Source: Dactylorhiza incarnata
Taxonomy: Eukaryota; Streptophyta; Magnoliopsida; Asparagales; Orchidaceae
NCBI GenBank assembly: GCA_033032865.1
Contig: JAWHQI010000148.1
Location: forward strand, 5,661,501-5,725,500
Reading direction: 5' to 3'
Length of the DNA stretch: 64,000 nucleotides
In this document: positions 46,916 through 58,064 of the stretch, in pieces
How the letters are laid out: each line of letters begins with the position of its first letter
How positions within the stretch are numbered: position 1 is the first letter of the stretch
Position numbers and translations under genes: made by a program
The notes under the pieces: model-generated
The model's database searches: none
What the model saw: only the letters and a program-made list of their open reading frames with translations
Told to the model about the DNA's origin: nothing

Positions 46916-49341
46916 CCCAGGCTAGGGTTGTGGAGAAGATCTGAATCAGTGGAGAGCTCGGCCTGGAGGAGCAGGAGAAAATCCTAGCCTGTGTGCAAAA
47001 GAACGTGGACATCTTCACTTGGAGCAAGGTGGAGATGCCCAGGATTGATGGGGACGTGGCATGCCACCATCTCAACCTCAATCCCGGCTCTCATCCCATC
47101 CGCCAAAAGAAGATAGACATCGCCGACAAGTTGGTAGGCCCCATCAGGGAGGAGGTGAGCAAGATCCTCCGAGCAGGTTTTGTATCGGAGATCCAGTATC
47201 CAAGCTGGGTCTCCAATGTAGTTATGGTGAAAAAGGGCGGAAGTAAGTGGCGCTTGTATGTTGATTTCTCACTACTTAATAAATCATGCCCCAAGGATTG
47301 CTACCCCTTGCCTAGAATTGACGCGCTGGTTGATTCAGCCGTCGGTTTCTCTATAATGTCTTTTTTAGATGCATTTTTAGGTTACCATCAAATCCGCATG
47401 CACCCTCCCCCCCCCCCCCCCCCCCTCGATGTCAAGGACGTCTCCTTCATCACACGGGATGGGTGTTATTGTTATAAGATGATGCCCTTTGGGCTCAAGA
47501 ATGAAGGGGACACGTACCAACGAATGATGGATAGGGTCTTCTGAGAGCAGAAGGGAAGAAACCTGGAGGTCTATGTTGATGATCTCATGATGAAGAGCCG
47601 GGACCTCGATTCTCACCTACAAGACCTTGAAGAGACCTTTGGGACTTTGTGGAAGTATAAGATGAAGCTCAACCCCCTAAAGTGTGCCTTCGGGGCTAGC
47701 CGGGGAAAGTTCCTGGGTCACTTGCTCACCCCAGCGGGGGTGGAGCCTAACCCATATAAGGTTAAAGCAATCATGGAGTTGGGGTCGCCAAGAAACACTA
47801 AGGAAGTTCATAGCCTAACGGGAAAATTTGCCGGACTCAGTAGGTTCCTCTCCAAGGCGGGTGAGAAGTGTGCACCCATCTTCAAGGTGCTATAGGGAAA
47901 CAAAAAATATGAATGGACCTCAGAATGCGAGGAAGCTTTCCAAGCTTTGAAAGGGCAACTCACCCATACTCCTCTACTACAGGGACCAAGACAAGGAGAG
48001 GATCTATCCCTATACATGGGGGTAGGATCCGAGGTTGTAAGTTCGGTGTTGGTCCGGGAAGAATGGAGGAGCTGGTTCCCCATCTACTACGTCAGTCGAG
48101 TGCTGAGGAAGGCGGAGCTCCGATACCCAATTTTAGAAAAGGTTGCCTTCGCTTTGGTGGTATCGGCCAGGAAGCTCCGGCCATACTTCCAAGTGCACTC
48201 AATCAAAGTGGTGATCGACTACCCACATCGCAAAGTCATAGAAGGGGTGGATCATTCCGGGAGGCTAGCAAAATGGTCCATGGAGCAGAGTGAGTTCGAC
48301 ATCGCATTTGTTCCTAGGATGTAGATCAAGGCACAAGCGGTGGCAGACTTCATGGCAGACTACGCAACCGAAGTGGGGGATCATGAATCACCTCCCCCGG
48401 TGGTATGGAAGATGCTGGTGGATGGTGCATCAGGGAATCACTCCTATGGAGGAGGAATCATCCTAATAAGCCCCCAATGGACAAAGATTGAGCAAGGCTT
48501 GAACATCCATTTTCCAATTACCAATAACCAGGCTGAGTACAAGGCAGTGATAGCGGGCCTACGGCTAGCCCGGGAGTTGGGAGTACAAGACATGGAAGTC
48601 TTAACGGACTCCATGGTGGTGGCATGCCAAGTCAGGGGAGAATTTGAAGCAAAGGAGACGACCCTCCAACGCTACCTGGAGAAGTTCAAGGGGGTCATCG
48701 GGCAATTTTGCACTTTCTCCATCAAGCATGTGTCAAGGGAGGAGAGCACCCCGACGGACCTCCTAGCCAAGTTTGGCCCTCGAGCTAGGGGGACAGTATC
48801 GGAACTCTTTCGACCTTCCATCAAGGAAGGGGAGCTGATGGAGGTGGATCAGCGAGCATCATGGATGGATCCCTTCGTCACCTTCCTGGCATCGGGAAAG
48901 TTCCCTGAAGGGGACGTGGATAAACGATGCTTATGATTCCTTGCATGCAGGAGGACTCTATAGAAAAACACTCTCGGGACTCCTGGCCCATTGTGTATCA
49001 GAGGAGGAGGTCCTGAGAGTCCTTGAAGAAATCCACTCGGGAGAATGTGGCAGTCACTCCGGGAGCCGAACCTTGGAAGGTAAGGTGTTGAGGCAAGGCT
49101 ATTTTTGGCCCACCCTCAGCAAATATGCGGTGGAGTTCACAAGAAAATGTTCAAAATGTCAGCTGTTCGCTACTCTCCAGCTCTTGCCAGCTCAGAGACT
49201 CTGAACCATCATAGCCCCCTGGCCCTTTGCTATATAGGGTTTGGACATGGTAGGCCCTTTCCCACATGCTAGTGGCCAAAGGAAGTTTCTGTGGGTAATG
49301 ATTGATTACTTGTCCAAGTGGGTAGAAGTAAAGGCGCTGGA
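46916..49341 (+). pseudogene. TAT-J reverse transcriptase, two RNase H domains and integrase start (left arm)
   Basis: In order: RT from about 46990 (WRLYVDFSLLNKSCPKDCYPLPRID near 47250-47320; YVDDLMMKS at 47572); RNase H proper about 48000-48325 (LSLYMGVGSEVVSSVL, ILEKVAFALV); a second, archaeal-type RNase H about 48410-48780 (LVDGASGNHSYGGGI, NNQAEYKAVIAGL, LTDSMVV). That dual arrangement identifies the Tat lineage. Integrase zinc region about 48990-49165 (IHSGECGSHSGSRTL…KCSKCQ) and the first core strand GLDMVGPFP up to the ATH-G insertion at 49342. Lesions: poly-C run at 47407, stops at 47542 and 48322 (both shared with the right arm), 47893 and 48934 (left only). Confidence 0.9.
47407..47425. 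repeat. Poly-C run (19 C) in TAT-J RT
   Basis: Expands the His-Pro-Pro codons after GYHQIRM in RT. The right arm has 32 G at the mirror position (53771-53802). Confidence 0.9.
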
Positions 49342-49960
49342 TGATGCGCAAATCTAGCACACCGCTATAGGCGGTAGCGAGACTGCGGCACGAAACGACA
49401 GTGTACCGATCGTTCAAGTAATATAAAATGTGGGAGTGAATCCCCAAGTATCGATCTCGAAGGAACACAGTAAGGTGGAGTTAACTATTGAGGAAGGACT
49501 TGAGATCGAAGTCCTTTAGGTCGAATGGATTGCGGAAAATGGGGTGATTTGGATTGTGGAAAATAAAAGAAAACGACTACAACTACTCATATGCAATGCC
49601 GCTATGCAATGCTTTGCCAGATGGGATGGAAAACTACGTAGGCCTTGAACGCACTACTTCGCAAGGGCGGATGGACGAGTAGGCAAGCGAAATCGAACTG
49701 TGCAGGCCTTGAGCGCGCTGCTTCGTTAGACAAATGGATTACACGGGCCGCTATTCCACGCTTCACTAGGCGGATGGAAGAGTAGGCTTGCGGATGGAGT
49801 GGGTCACACCAGCGGAATGAGGGTCGCAAGCACCTCGTCAATAAGCACGCCACTAGTAATTGCTAGTGCGGCACACGAACATGACGACGGGAAGGAGGAT
49901 GGATTGGGGCGCTCCTCACTTGCATAAACCACACATAACGATTTCACATAGACATGAAAT
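49342..49960 (-). mobile_element. ATH-G LTR fragment (left of palindrome centre)
   Basis: Minus-strand copy of the last ~615 bp of the ATH-G LTR at 51242-51856, ending GCGCATCA at 49342 against TAT-J integrase. It stops in GACATGAAAT at 49960, the palindrome junction. Confidence 0.9.
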
Positions 49961-50127
49961 TTATAAACTATTTGTATAATTAGAAATCTTCTCTACTATT
50001 TTTCTATGCACTTGATCAAGCGACTTCGCATGGTACTCCACTTTGTAATTTTAAGCTAGCTATTCCATTTCCCCGCCTGCTTAGGATTTGTTTGCTCGAG
50101 ACGTGCAAATAGGTAAGTCTGGGGGTG
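49961..50127 (+). other. ATH-G 3' UTR end and polypurine tract (palindrome spacer)
   Basis: Matches the LTR-proximal 3' UTR of ATH-E (complement of about 10818-10985), including TTTGCTCGAGACGTGCAAAT and the polypurine tract AAGTCTGGGGGTG (about 50115-50127). It is present only on one side of the palindrome. Confidence 0.85.
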
Positions 50128-51856
50128 TGATGAGTCCCATTTCTATACACTTTTATGGACTCATCTGGGCTAGTTTTCCTGCTTTTGCACTTCAATTTCA
50201 GTTCTTAATTGCTTATATTTTACTTGTTCGCGCTTTCACTTTAAGAGCAATGTTTAGGCCCGTTGTGGTGTGCAATTGAGCACTATTTTGTTGGGGGCAA
50301 GCACATTGTGCTCACCATTCTTTTTCTGTTATTATACTTGTGCTGGAAGTGTGTTCCCAGCGTGTGGTTTTGTTGTGCAGGTGGGCAGATCATCCATATT
50401 ACCCAGAATTCATCCTGTATGAATCGCACGGTCGTGCGTTTACTTGACGCACGGTCGGCTGCGGTCGTGCGCTATGATCGGCTGGTCAGTATGGTGATCA
50501 GCCCCGCTCGTGCTTTTTCTTCACGCACGGTTGGCCTCAACCGTGCGCGAACAAAACGCACGGCCTCCTGTTGTTTGCCAGATTTTAAGGTTTCTGAATT
50601 TGCCCGTGCGTTTTTACGCACGGTCGGCTTCGACCGTGCGTGAGTAAAATGCACGAGCGCGCCTGCTTCATCTTCCTGGCCTTTGTTCTCGATTAATATC
50701 GCACGGTTCACGCATGGTCGTGCGTTCGACCGTGCGTGACCAAATTTCTGATTGTTTTCTATTAAAGCGCAGATTTCCGCTCTAATTCGGATCGATCTTC
50801 TTTCCCGCATCCAAGATCTCCAGTTTCGCCCATTTCTCCGCTCCATCACCACCCACCTTCAGGAGGAGCTCCGGCCGCCATTCTCTTCCAAATCCCAAGC
50901 CGGAGCATCCTCTAGGACTCCTCCATTGTTCGTGCACCTCCAAAGCTCCATTTTAAGGGATTTTCTGCTGCTTATATGAACTTCTCCGGTGAGATCGTGG
51001 CCAAAGAAGATTGACAGAGAAGATGGGTATAATAGAAGAAGGTGACAGCTCTTCCGGACCCCGGACGACAGTTGGAGCCCGAGCTCGGACAAGGATTGAC
51101 AACCCTAGATTCCGGCCGTGAACCTCCGATGAGTCTCCGTGCTTTGGTTGTAATCTCAACCTCCTTTACATTGTAGTGTGTTATTGCTTAATTATTTGGG
51201 TGTATAAAAAATGTTTGCTAAACCTTGTTTTGTCTTTTAATATTTCATGTCTATGTGAAATCGTTATGTGTGGTTTATGCAAGTGAGGAGCGCCCCATTC
51301 CATCCTCCTTCCCGTCGTCATGTTCGTGTGTCGCACTAGCAATTACTAGTGGCGTGCTTGTTGACGAGGTGCTTGCGACCCTCATTCCGCTGGTGTAACC
51401 CACTCCATCCGCAAGCCTACTCTTCCATCAGCCTAGTGAAACGTGGCATAGCGGCCCGTGTAATCCATTTGCCTAACGAAGAAGCGCGCTCAAGGCCTGC
51501 ACAGTTTGATTCTGCTTGCCTACTCGTCCATCCGCCCTTGCGAAGTAGTGCGTTCAAGGCCTACGTAGTTTTCCATCCCACCTGGCAAAGCATTGCATAG
51601 CGGCATTGCATATGAGTAGTTGTAGTTGTTTTCTTTTATTTTCCACAATCCAAATCAACCCATTTTCCGCAATCCATTCGACCTAAAGGACTTCGATCTC
51701 AAGTCCTTCATAGTTAACTCCACCTTACTGTGTTCCTTCGAGATCGATACTTGGGGATTCACTCCCACATTTTATATTACTTGAACGATCGGTACACTGC
51801 CGTTTCGTGCCGCAGTCTCCCTACCGCCTATAGCGGTGTGCTAGATTTGCACATCA
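50128..51856 (+). mobile_element. ATH-G LTR, complete
   Basis: 1729 bp, TGATGAGTCCC…GCACATCA, same family as ATH-E's LTR. U3 carries the CGCACGGTCG…CGACCGTGCG array (about 50405-50740; perfect 10-bp arms at 50617-50640) upstream of a TATA-like TCTATTAAAG near 50759. The downstream part has internal repeats of the CTACTCGTCCATCCGCCCTT type (about 51360-51570). It abuts TAT-J' integrase at 51857. Confidence 0.9.
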
Positions 51857-53769
51857 TCCAGCGCCTTTACTTCTACCCACTTGGACAAGTAATCAATCAT
51901 TACCAACAGAAACTTCCTTTGGCCACTAGCATGTGGGAAAGGGCCTACCATGTCCAAACCCTATATAGCAAAGGGCCAGGGGGCTGTGATGGTTCAGAGT
52001 CTCTGAGCTGGCAAGAGCTGGAGAGTAGCGAACAGCTGACATTTTGAACATTTTCTTGTGAACTCCACCGCATATTTCATGAGGGTGGGCCAAAAATAGC
52101 CTTGCCTCAACACTTTACCTTCCAAGGTTCGGCTCCCGGAGTGAATGCCTTATTCTCCCGAGTGGATTTCTTCAAGGACTCTCGGGACCTCCTCCTCTAA
52201 TACACAATGGGCCAGGAGTCCCGAGAGTGTTTTTCTGTAGAGTCCTCCTGCATGCAAGGAATAATAAGCATCGTTTATCCACGTCCCCTTCAGGGAACTT
52301 TCCCGATGCCAGGAAGGTGACGAAGGGATCCATCCATGATGCTCGTTGATCCACCTCCATCAGCTCCCCTTCCATGATGGAAGGTCGAAGGAGTTCCGAT
52401 ACTGTCCCCCTAGCTCGAGGGCCAAACTTGGCTAGGAGGTCCGTCGGGGTGCTCTCCTCCCTTGACACATGCTTGATGGAGAAAGTGCAAAATTGCCCGA
52501 TGACCCCCTTGAACTTCTCCAGGTAGCGTTGGAGGGTCGTCTCCTTTGCTTCAAATTCTCCCCTTACTTGGCATGCCACCACCATGGAGTCCGTTAAGAC
52601 TTCCATGTCTTGTACTCCCAACTCCCGGGCCAGCCGCAGGCCCGCTATCACTGCCTTGTACTCAGCCTGGTTGTTGGTAATTTGAAAATGGATGCTCAAG
52701 CCTTGCTCAATCTTTGTCCCTTGGGGGCTTATTAGGATGATTCCTCCTCCATAGGAGTGATTCCCTGATGCACCATCCACCAGCATCTTCCATACCACCG
52801 GGGGAGGTGATTCATGCTCCCCCACTTCGGTTGCATAGTCTGCCATGAAGTCTGCCACCGCTTGTGCTTTGATCTACATCCTAGGAACAAACGCGATGTC
52901 GAACTCACTCAGCTCCATGGACCATTTTGCTAGCCTCCCGGAATGCTCCACCCCTTCCATGACTTTGCGAAGTGGGTAGTCGATCACCACTTTGATTGAG
53001 TGCACTTGGAAGTATGGCCAGAGCTTCCTGGCCGATACCACCAAAGCGAAGGCCAACTTTTCTAAAATTGGGTATCGGAGCTCTGCCTTCCTCAGCACTC
53101 GACTGACGTAGTAGATGGGGAACCGGCTCCTCCATTCTTCCCGGACCAACACCGAACTTACAACCTCGGATCCTACCCCCATGTATAGGGATAGATCCTC
53201 TCCTTGTCTTTGTCCCTGTAGTAGAGGAGTCTGGGTGAGTTGCCCTTTCAAAGCTTGGAAAGCTTCCTCGCATTCCGAGGTCCATTCACATTTTTTGTTT
53301 CCCTGTAGCACCTTGAAGATGGGTGCACACTTCTCACCCGCCTTGGAGAGGAACCTACTGAGTCCGACAAATTTTCCCGTGAGGCTATGAACTTCCTTAG
53401 AGTTTCTTGGCGACCCCAACTCCTTGATTTCTTTAACCTTATATGGGTTAGGCTCCACCCCCGCTGGGGTGAGCAAGTGACCCAGGAACTTTCCTTGGCT
53501 AGCCCCGAAGGCACACTTTAGGGGGTTGAGCTTCATCTTATACTTCCGCAAAGTCCCAAAGGTCTCTTCAAGGTCTTGTAGGTGAGACTCGAGGTCTCGG
53601 CTCTTCATCATGAGATCATCAACATAGACCTCCAGGTTTCTTCCCTTCTGCTCTCAGAAGACCCTATCCATCATTCGTTGGTACGTGTCCCCTGCATTCT
53701 TGAGCCCAAAGGGCATCATCTTATAACAATAACACCCATCCCCTGTGATGAAGGAGACGTCCTTGACAT

Positions 53770-53803
<34 letters not shown>

Positions 53804-54293
53804 GGGTGCATGCGGATTTGATGGTAACCTAAAAATGCATCTCAAAAAGACATTATAGAGAAACCGACGGCTGAATCAACTAGCGCGTCGATTCTAGGCA
53901 AGGGGTAGCAATCCTTGGGGCATGATTTATTAAGTAGTGAGAAATCAACACACAAGCGCCACTTACTTCCGCCCTTTTTCACCATAACTACATTGGAGAC
54001 CCAGATTGGATACTGGATCTCCGATACAAAACCTGCTCGGAGGAGCTTGATCACCTCCTCCCTGATGGGGCCTACCAACTTGTCGGCGATGTCTATCTTC
54101 TTTTGGCGGATGGGCTGAGAGCCAAGATTGAGGTTGAGATGGTGGCATGCCACGTCCCCATCAATCCTGGGCATCTCCACCGTGCTCCAAGCGAAGCTGT
54201 CCACGTTCTTTTGCACACAGGCTAGGATTTTCTCCTGCTCCTCCAGGCCGAGCTCTCCACTGATTCAGATCTTCTCCACAACCCTAGCTCGGG
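51857..54293 (-). pseudogene. TAT-J' RT, RNase H pair and integrase start (right arm)
   Basis: Mirror of 46916-49341. The second RNase H and linker are open for 228 codons (52858-52172: WKMLVDGASGNHSYGGGI, NNQAEYKAV). The first RNase H and RT C-terminal part are open from 53611 to 52874; the left copy has a stop there. It shares the stops after VPRM (near 52874) and RVF (near 53654). The zinc region near 52130-52170 carries its own small changes (frame lost after RVLEEIHSG). Non-functional. Confidence 0.9.
53771..53802. repeat. Poly-G run (32 G) in TAT-J' RT
   Basis: Mirror of the 19-C run at 47407-47425; 13 bp longer. The longest homopolymer in the window. Confidence 0.9.
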
Positions 54294-54298
54294 TGATG

Positions 54299-55983
54299 TG
54301 ATGCGCAAAACTATATCCGCAAATGACAACGACAAGTGTACCGTATCGAATGTAGTATAGGGTCGTAGAAAACCAAGGTCGTATTAGACTCGGGGCTGTC
54401 GAGTACTTTTACTTCGGGAAAACAAAACTATTATTTTATCGAATAGTATTTTATAAGTGATTTTTATAAATGAACTAAAATGCGAAATAAACAAAAGAAA
54501 ACAAATATTGATCAAAGCGCACTTGAAATGAAAATCAAAAGAGATAAATTCTAATCCGATCCTTGACCGTGGAGATTCCCGGATTATGAACGTGCCTTGG
54601 TCGAGGACTGCGCTCAACTATGATTAGGTTGATCGACCGAACTCTCGTTCTATAATCGAAACACCTAAACTTGCTTTACGAGGTGAATCCCACTATTGGC
54701 TTTTACTCCAATCCGGAAGGGTAACATCGTCCTCTCACAAGGATTGTGTTCTACTCTTTTTTATTCCTGAGCGATAGATTCGTACTCACGAGCTGGTTCG
54801 GCTAACTAGAATACGAAAATAGATTTGAAGTCATACATAGACATATGCAATCAATATAAATAAAGAATAAATCAAAGGATGATTGAAAATAATAAAGAGA
54901 ATTCATTTCATCCAAAGCTCACAATTTTCAAGATCTAAAATAAAATCTACTTGACATGAAAATAAAAGAGATGAAAGAAATAAGACAATAACATTTTATT
55001 AAAATAACTTTGAATTACAACAAAAGAGGGTACAAGAAATTGAAAGCTTTGCATGAATTGACATCTAAAATTAATTTGCATAAAATGAAAATACATGAAA
55101 TTAAAATCTAAGCTAAGAAATAAGAAAATACAAGAAATAAAAGAAAAGCAATTCTGGCCCAAAAGGGGGCAGAGGAGAGGAGTTTCGACCCAAGAAGGGT
55201 GGAAAAAAGGGATGCCTTGAGATCTGGAAGAGCTGCCTTTTTATAGGAAAAAGTTGGGGTTACACGCCCTTGGTCACGCCCGTGACCATGGGCGTGTAAT
55301 GGGCGTGATCAAAGCTGGAGCGGGAGAGGTGCGTTCTGGAGTTACTGCAGGCATTATAAGCGTGTCACGCCCTTGGTCACGCCCGTTACCAAGGGTGTGT
55401 AATCTTCAAACAGCGCTGGCGCGGTAAATCTTGGCGGGAAGGCGCGTGGGGCGAGTCACGCCCGTGACTGAATGCCAGCCCCCTGGTCACGCCCGTGACC
55501 TGGGGCGTGTAACTTTAATTGACGTTCGGCTCGATCTGGATGTTCATGGCTGGTCATGGCCATGACAGGATGTCACGCCCCATGGTCACGCCCGTGACCT
55601 GGGGCGTGTAAGGCTTGATCTCAGCGGGTTGACTCGTCTCAGCGGGCTGATTCGTCTCAGCGGGTCCCGGCCGTGACATTGGGTCACGCCTGTGACCTGG
55701 GGCGTGTACTTGGCGAATTCTTCACGGAATGCTCCCGGAATGTCGGAAGCAGGTTTGGAAATAGTTTTATGTTGACACGCCCTTGGTCACGTGCGTGACT
55801 AAGGGCGTACTTGCATTTTTGGGAAAAAACTCTAGAAATCCTGAAAAACATAAAACAAACTTAAGTTAGTGAACAATTGTAAATAGAAATGATTATCTAC
55901 TTAAAATAGACATATTATTTATAAATTTATATTATTATTGGCCTAAATGCTATAATATTATTAGGCTAAAATACTACTCATCA
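54299..55983 (-). mobile_element. ATH-K' solo LTR (right arm)
   Basis: 1685 bp. Target duplication TGATG (complement of CATCA) at 54294-54298 and 55984-55988. Preserves the TGATGAG start that is mutated to TGAAGAG in the left arm. The TATA box and ACACGCCC/TCACGCCCGTGAC array lie at about 55235-55810. Confidence 0.93.
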
Positions 55984-56892
55984 TGATGTCCTCGAGCTCC
56001 ACGACCTGCCCCACGGCTTCCAGCCAGGACTGCTCTCCCCAATCTCCTTCCTTCCCCTCGCCACTAGCGAACACTTCGGCCTCCTCCTCCCTTCCTTCTT
56101 CTCTGTTCACCATCATCTTTTTCGTCCTTCCATCCTGGGCCTGACCCTCTACCTCTTCCTTCTTCTCCTCTGCTTCATCTCTGAGACCCGCATGCTCCCC
56201 CACCTCCTGATCCCATTTCTCGGCTTCAGCTATCCAGGAGATGGTGTTTACTGCCGTAACGTAGCACTACCTTGCTACCTTCGGGTCCCCCCTTACCCGA
56301 ACCTAGACTCCTCCCGAGTTGAACTTGAGACACTGGTGGAAGGTGGAGGGGACGCAGCGGAAAGCAATGATAAGCGGCCGTCCAAAGATGACACTGTAGC
56401 TGCTGGGGGCATCCACTATGACAAAGAAGCAATTCCGAGATTGCCCGCCCAGGACAACATGGAGCCCCACTCCCCCCTCTACCTCCTTCCTCTCTCCGTA
56501 GAATCTGAACAACGGGCCATCCGAGGCTAACACCCTCTTGGTCTCCACCTTCATCTCATCGAACGCCCTCTTGAAGATGACGTTGACGTAGCTTCCATTG
56601 TCCTTGAGGATCCGGGACACCGTGAAGTTCTCGATGGCGGTCTGGATGACCAACGCATCACAGAAAGGGTCCTCATGACCCGACAAGTCCATCTGAGAGA
56701 AAGTAATTTTTTCTGCCGGGGGTGGGGTCGTGGATGTCGAAGCAACGCTCCGACGGTAGATGGTATGGAGGCTCACCTTGCGGGTTTCCTCAACCCCTAC
56801 ACCCTCGTGGATCACTCTGATCCCTCCTCGGGTCCCCAAATCGACCCTATCCTCGCACCTTTCCTCCTCATCCTCCCGAGGCAGGACCTCCT
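55984..56892 (-). pseudogene. TAT-J' gag end and protease (right arm)
   Basis: Mirror of 44319-45226, with the same DNGSYVNVIF protease motif and acidic linker. Private amino-acid differences (GRPLIIAFRC against GWPFINAFHC in the left arm) show true divergence between arms. Ends at CTCCT (56888-56892), the COP-H' target duplication. Confidence 0.83.
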
Positions 56893-58015
56893 TGTTGGAC
56901 ATGTGTGTCACATCCCTTTGTTTGAGAATAACAAATCCCAAATTGTATTTGATCTTGCTTGTCGTGTGTTTATAGTGTGCAGGAACTATAGGTGCAATAC
57001 TCCAAAGGTAGAAAGCAGCTGAATTCAAACATCTGGAAGAATGCACTAACGCCAGTGTTAGTGGTTAACGCAGGTGCTAGCGCTACCGCCAGTGCTACCG
57101 CCAGCACTACCGCCAGCGCTACCGCCAGCGCTAGCGCTACCACCTGGCGCTAGATCAATTTCGTGCACTGCGCCATGCCGCCGACGGTTTTGCAACCCCT
57201 CCACACGAATGCTACCGTAGGCGCTAGGAGCTACCGCAGGCGCTATCTTCAAGTTCTATAAATTGATGGGCTCTCTTTTGTTTCGGTTAGAGCTTCCAGA
57301 GACATTAATTGTGCCAAATTTTCAGAGTTGTTACTCTGCCGAAAGCTCATCTCCCACTCAAAGCCAAAGAAGATTACTGGAGAAGGAAGGCCACACGCTG
57401 CATCCGAAGAATGATCGCATCAACCTCGCTTGTGCTACAGCCATCCTTCATCCACAACTTCAGAAATCTTATAGAGGGAGTTCTTGATATTTGCTTTATT
57501 TCATTATTGTAATTTTTATAGTAGAATTCGCCTTGTGTTGGCGACTAGGTCCTTGCGCTACTTAGGGGGTAATTCGCTGCGTGAGTTGGCGACTAGGTCT
57601 AGGAGATTAGATCAAGGGGGTGCTCGAGGCTATATCCAGGGAAGGATTGGATAGAGCAGCTTGAGGCCATATCCGGGGAAGGATTGGCTAAAGCCAACCA
57701 GTTTGTGGGGATACAAGTCGGTATAGAAAAGGAAAATTTGTTTTACTTTGTACGCCTCCGATTTCTAGCGATATTGAAATCAAATTTATGTAAACACCTT
57801 TTTGTATAATATAATCATGTCTCCATTTGTGTTTACTTGATTTCTTTCATTTGGCATAAACTATAAAATTGCAAATTACAATTGTTTCTTCCTTTAAGCT
57901 AAATTGTTATCTCGTTCTAATTTACTTTAAATAATTTAGTAAATCATCTAAAAATTTAAAAAGAAATTTATTCCCTTATTCACCCCCCCCCCTAAGGGCG
58001 CCAATCGATCCATCA
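56893..58015 (+). mobile_element. COP-H' 5' LTR
   Basis: TGTTGGACATGTG…CGATCCATCA, about 1.12 kb. The AGCGCTAGCGCT/GCTACCGCC array at about 57050-57245 lies directly upstream of TATA box TTCTATAAATTG (57254-57265). It contains a run of ten C near 57983-57992. Confidence 0.9.
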
Positions 58016-58017
58016 AG

Positions 58018-58034
58018 TGGTATCAAAGCGCAGG
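58018..58034 (+). other. Primer-binding site of COP-H'
   Basis: TGGTATCAAAGCGCAGG follows the LTR by two nucleotides; initiator-tRNA-Met type. Confidence 0.88.
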
Positions 58035-58064
58035 TTATTCCAAACGGTTTAAAAACTAGGAATA

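Larger units (their letters stand above)
37443..49960. repeat. Left arm of giant inverted repeat
   Basis: Mirror copy of 51242-64000. Matching landmarks: COP-H pol end 38463 and 62983, COP-H LTR/TAT-J junction 44318 and 56893, solo LTR 45227-46910 and 54299-55983, ATH-G edge 49342 and 51856. Coordinate sums stay near 101200-101450, drifting only through indels. The outer end is set by the window edge (64000 pairs with 37443), so the arm may be longer. Confidence 0.95.

Noticed and set aside
49961..51241. Spacer as a separate gene between palindrome arms
   Set aside because: It aligns fully to ATH-G 3' UTR and LTR; the open frames are short and unmatched.
35241..57046. TAT-J or the copia relics as integrated plant viruses
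   Set aside because: Domain order, primer sites, LTRs and target duplications are those of LTR retrotransposons; no movement or coat protein of a pararetrovirus is seen.
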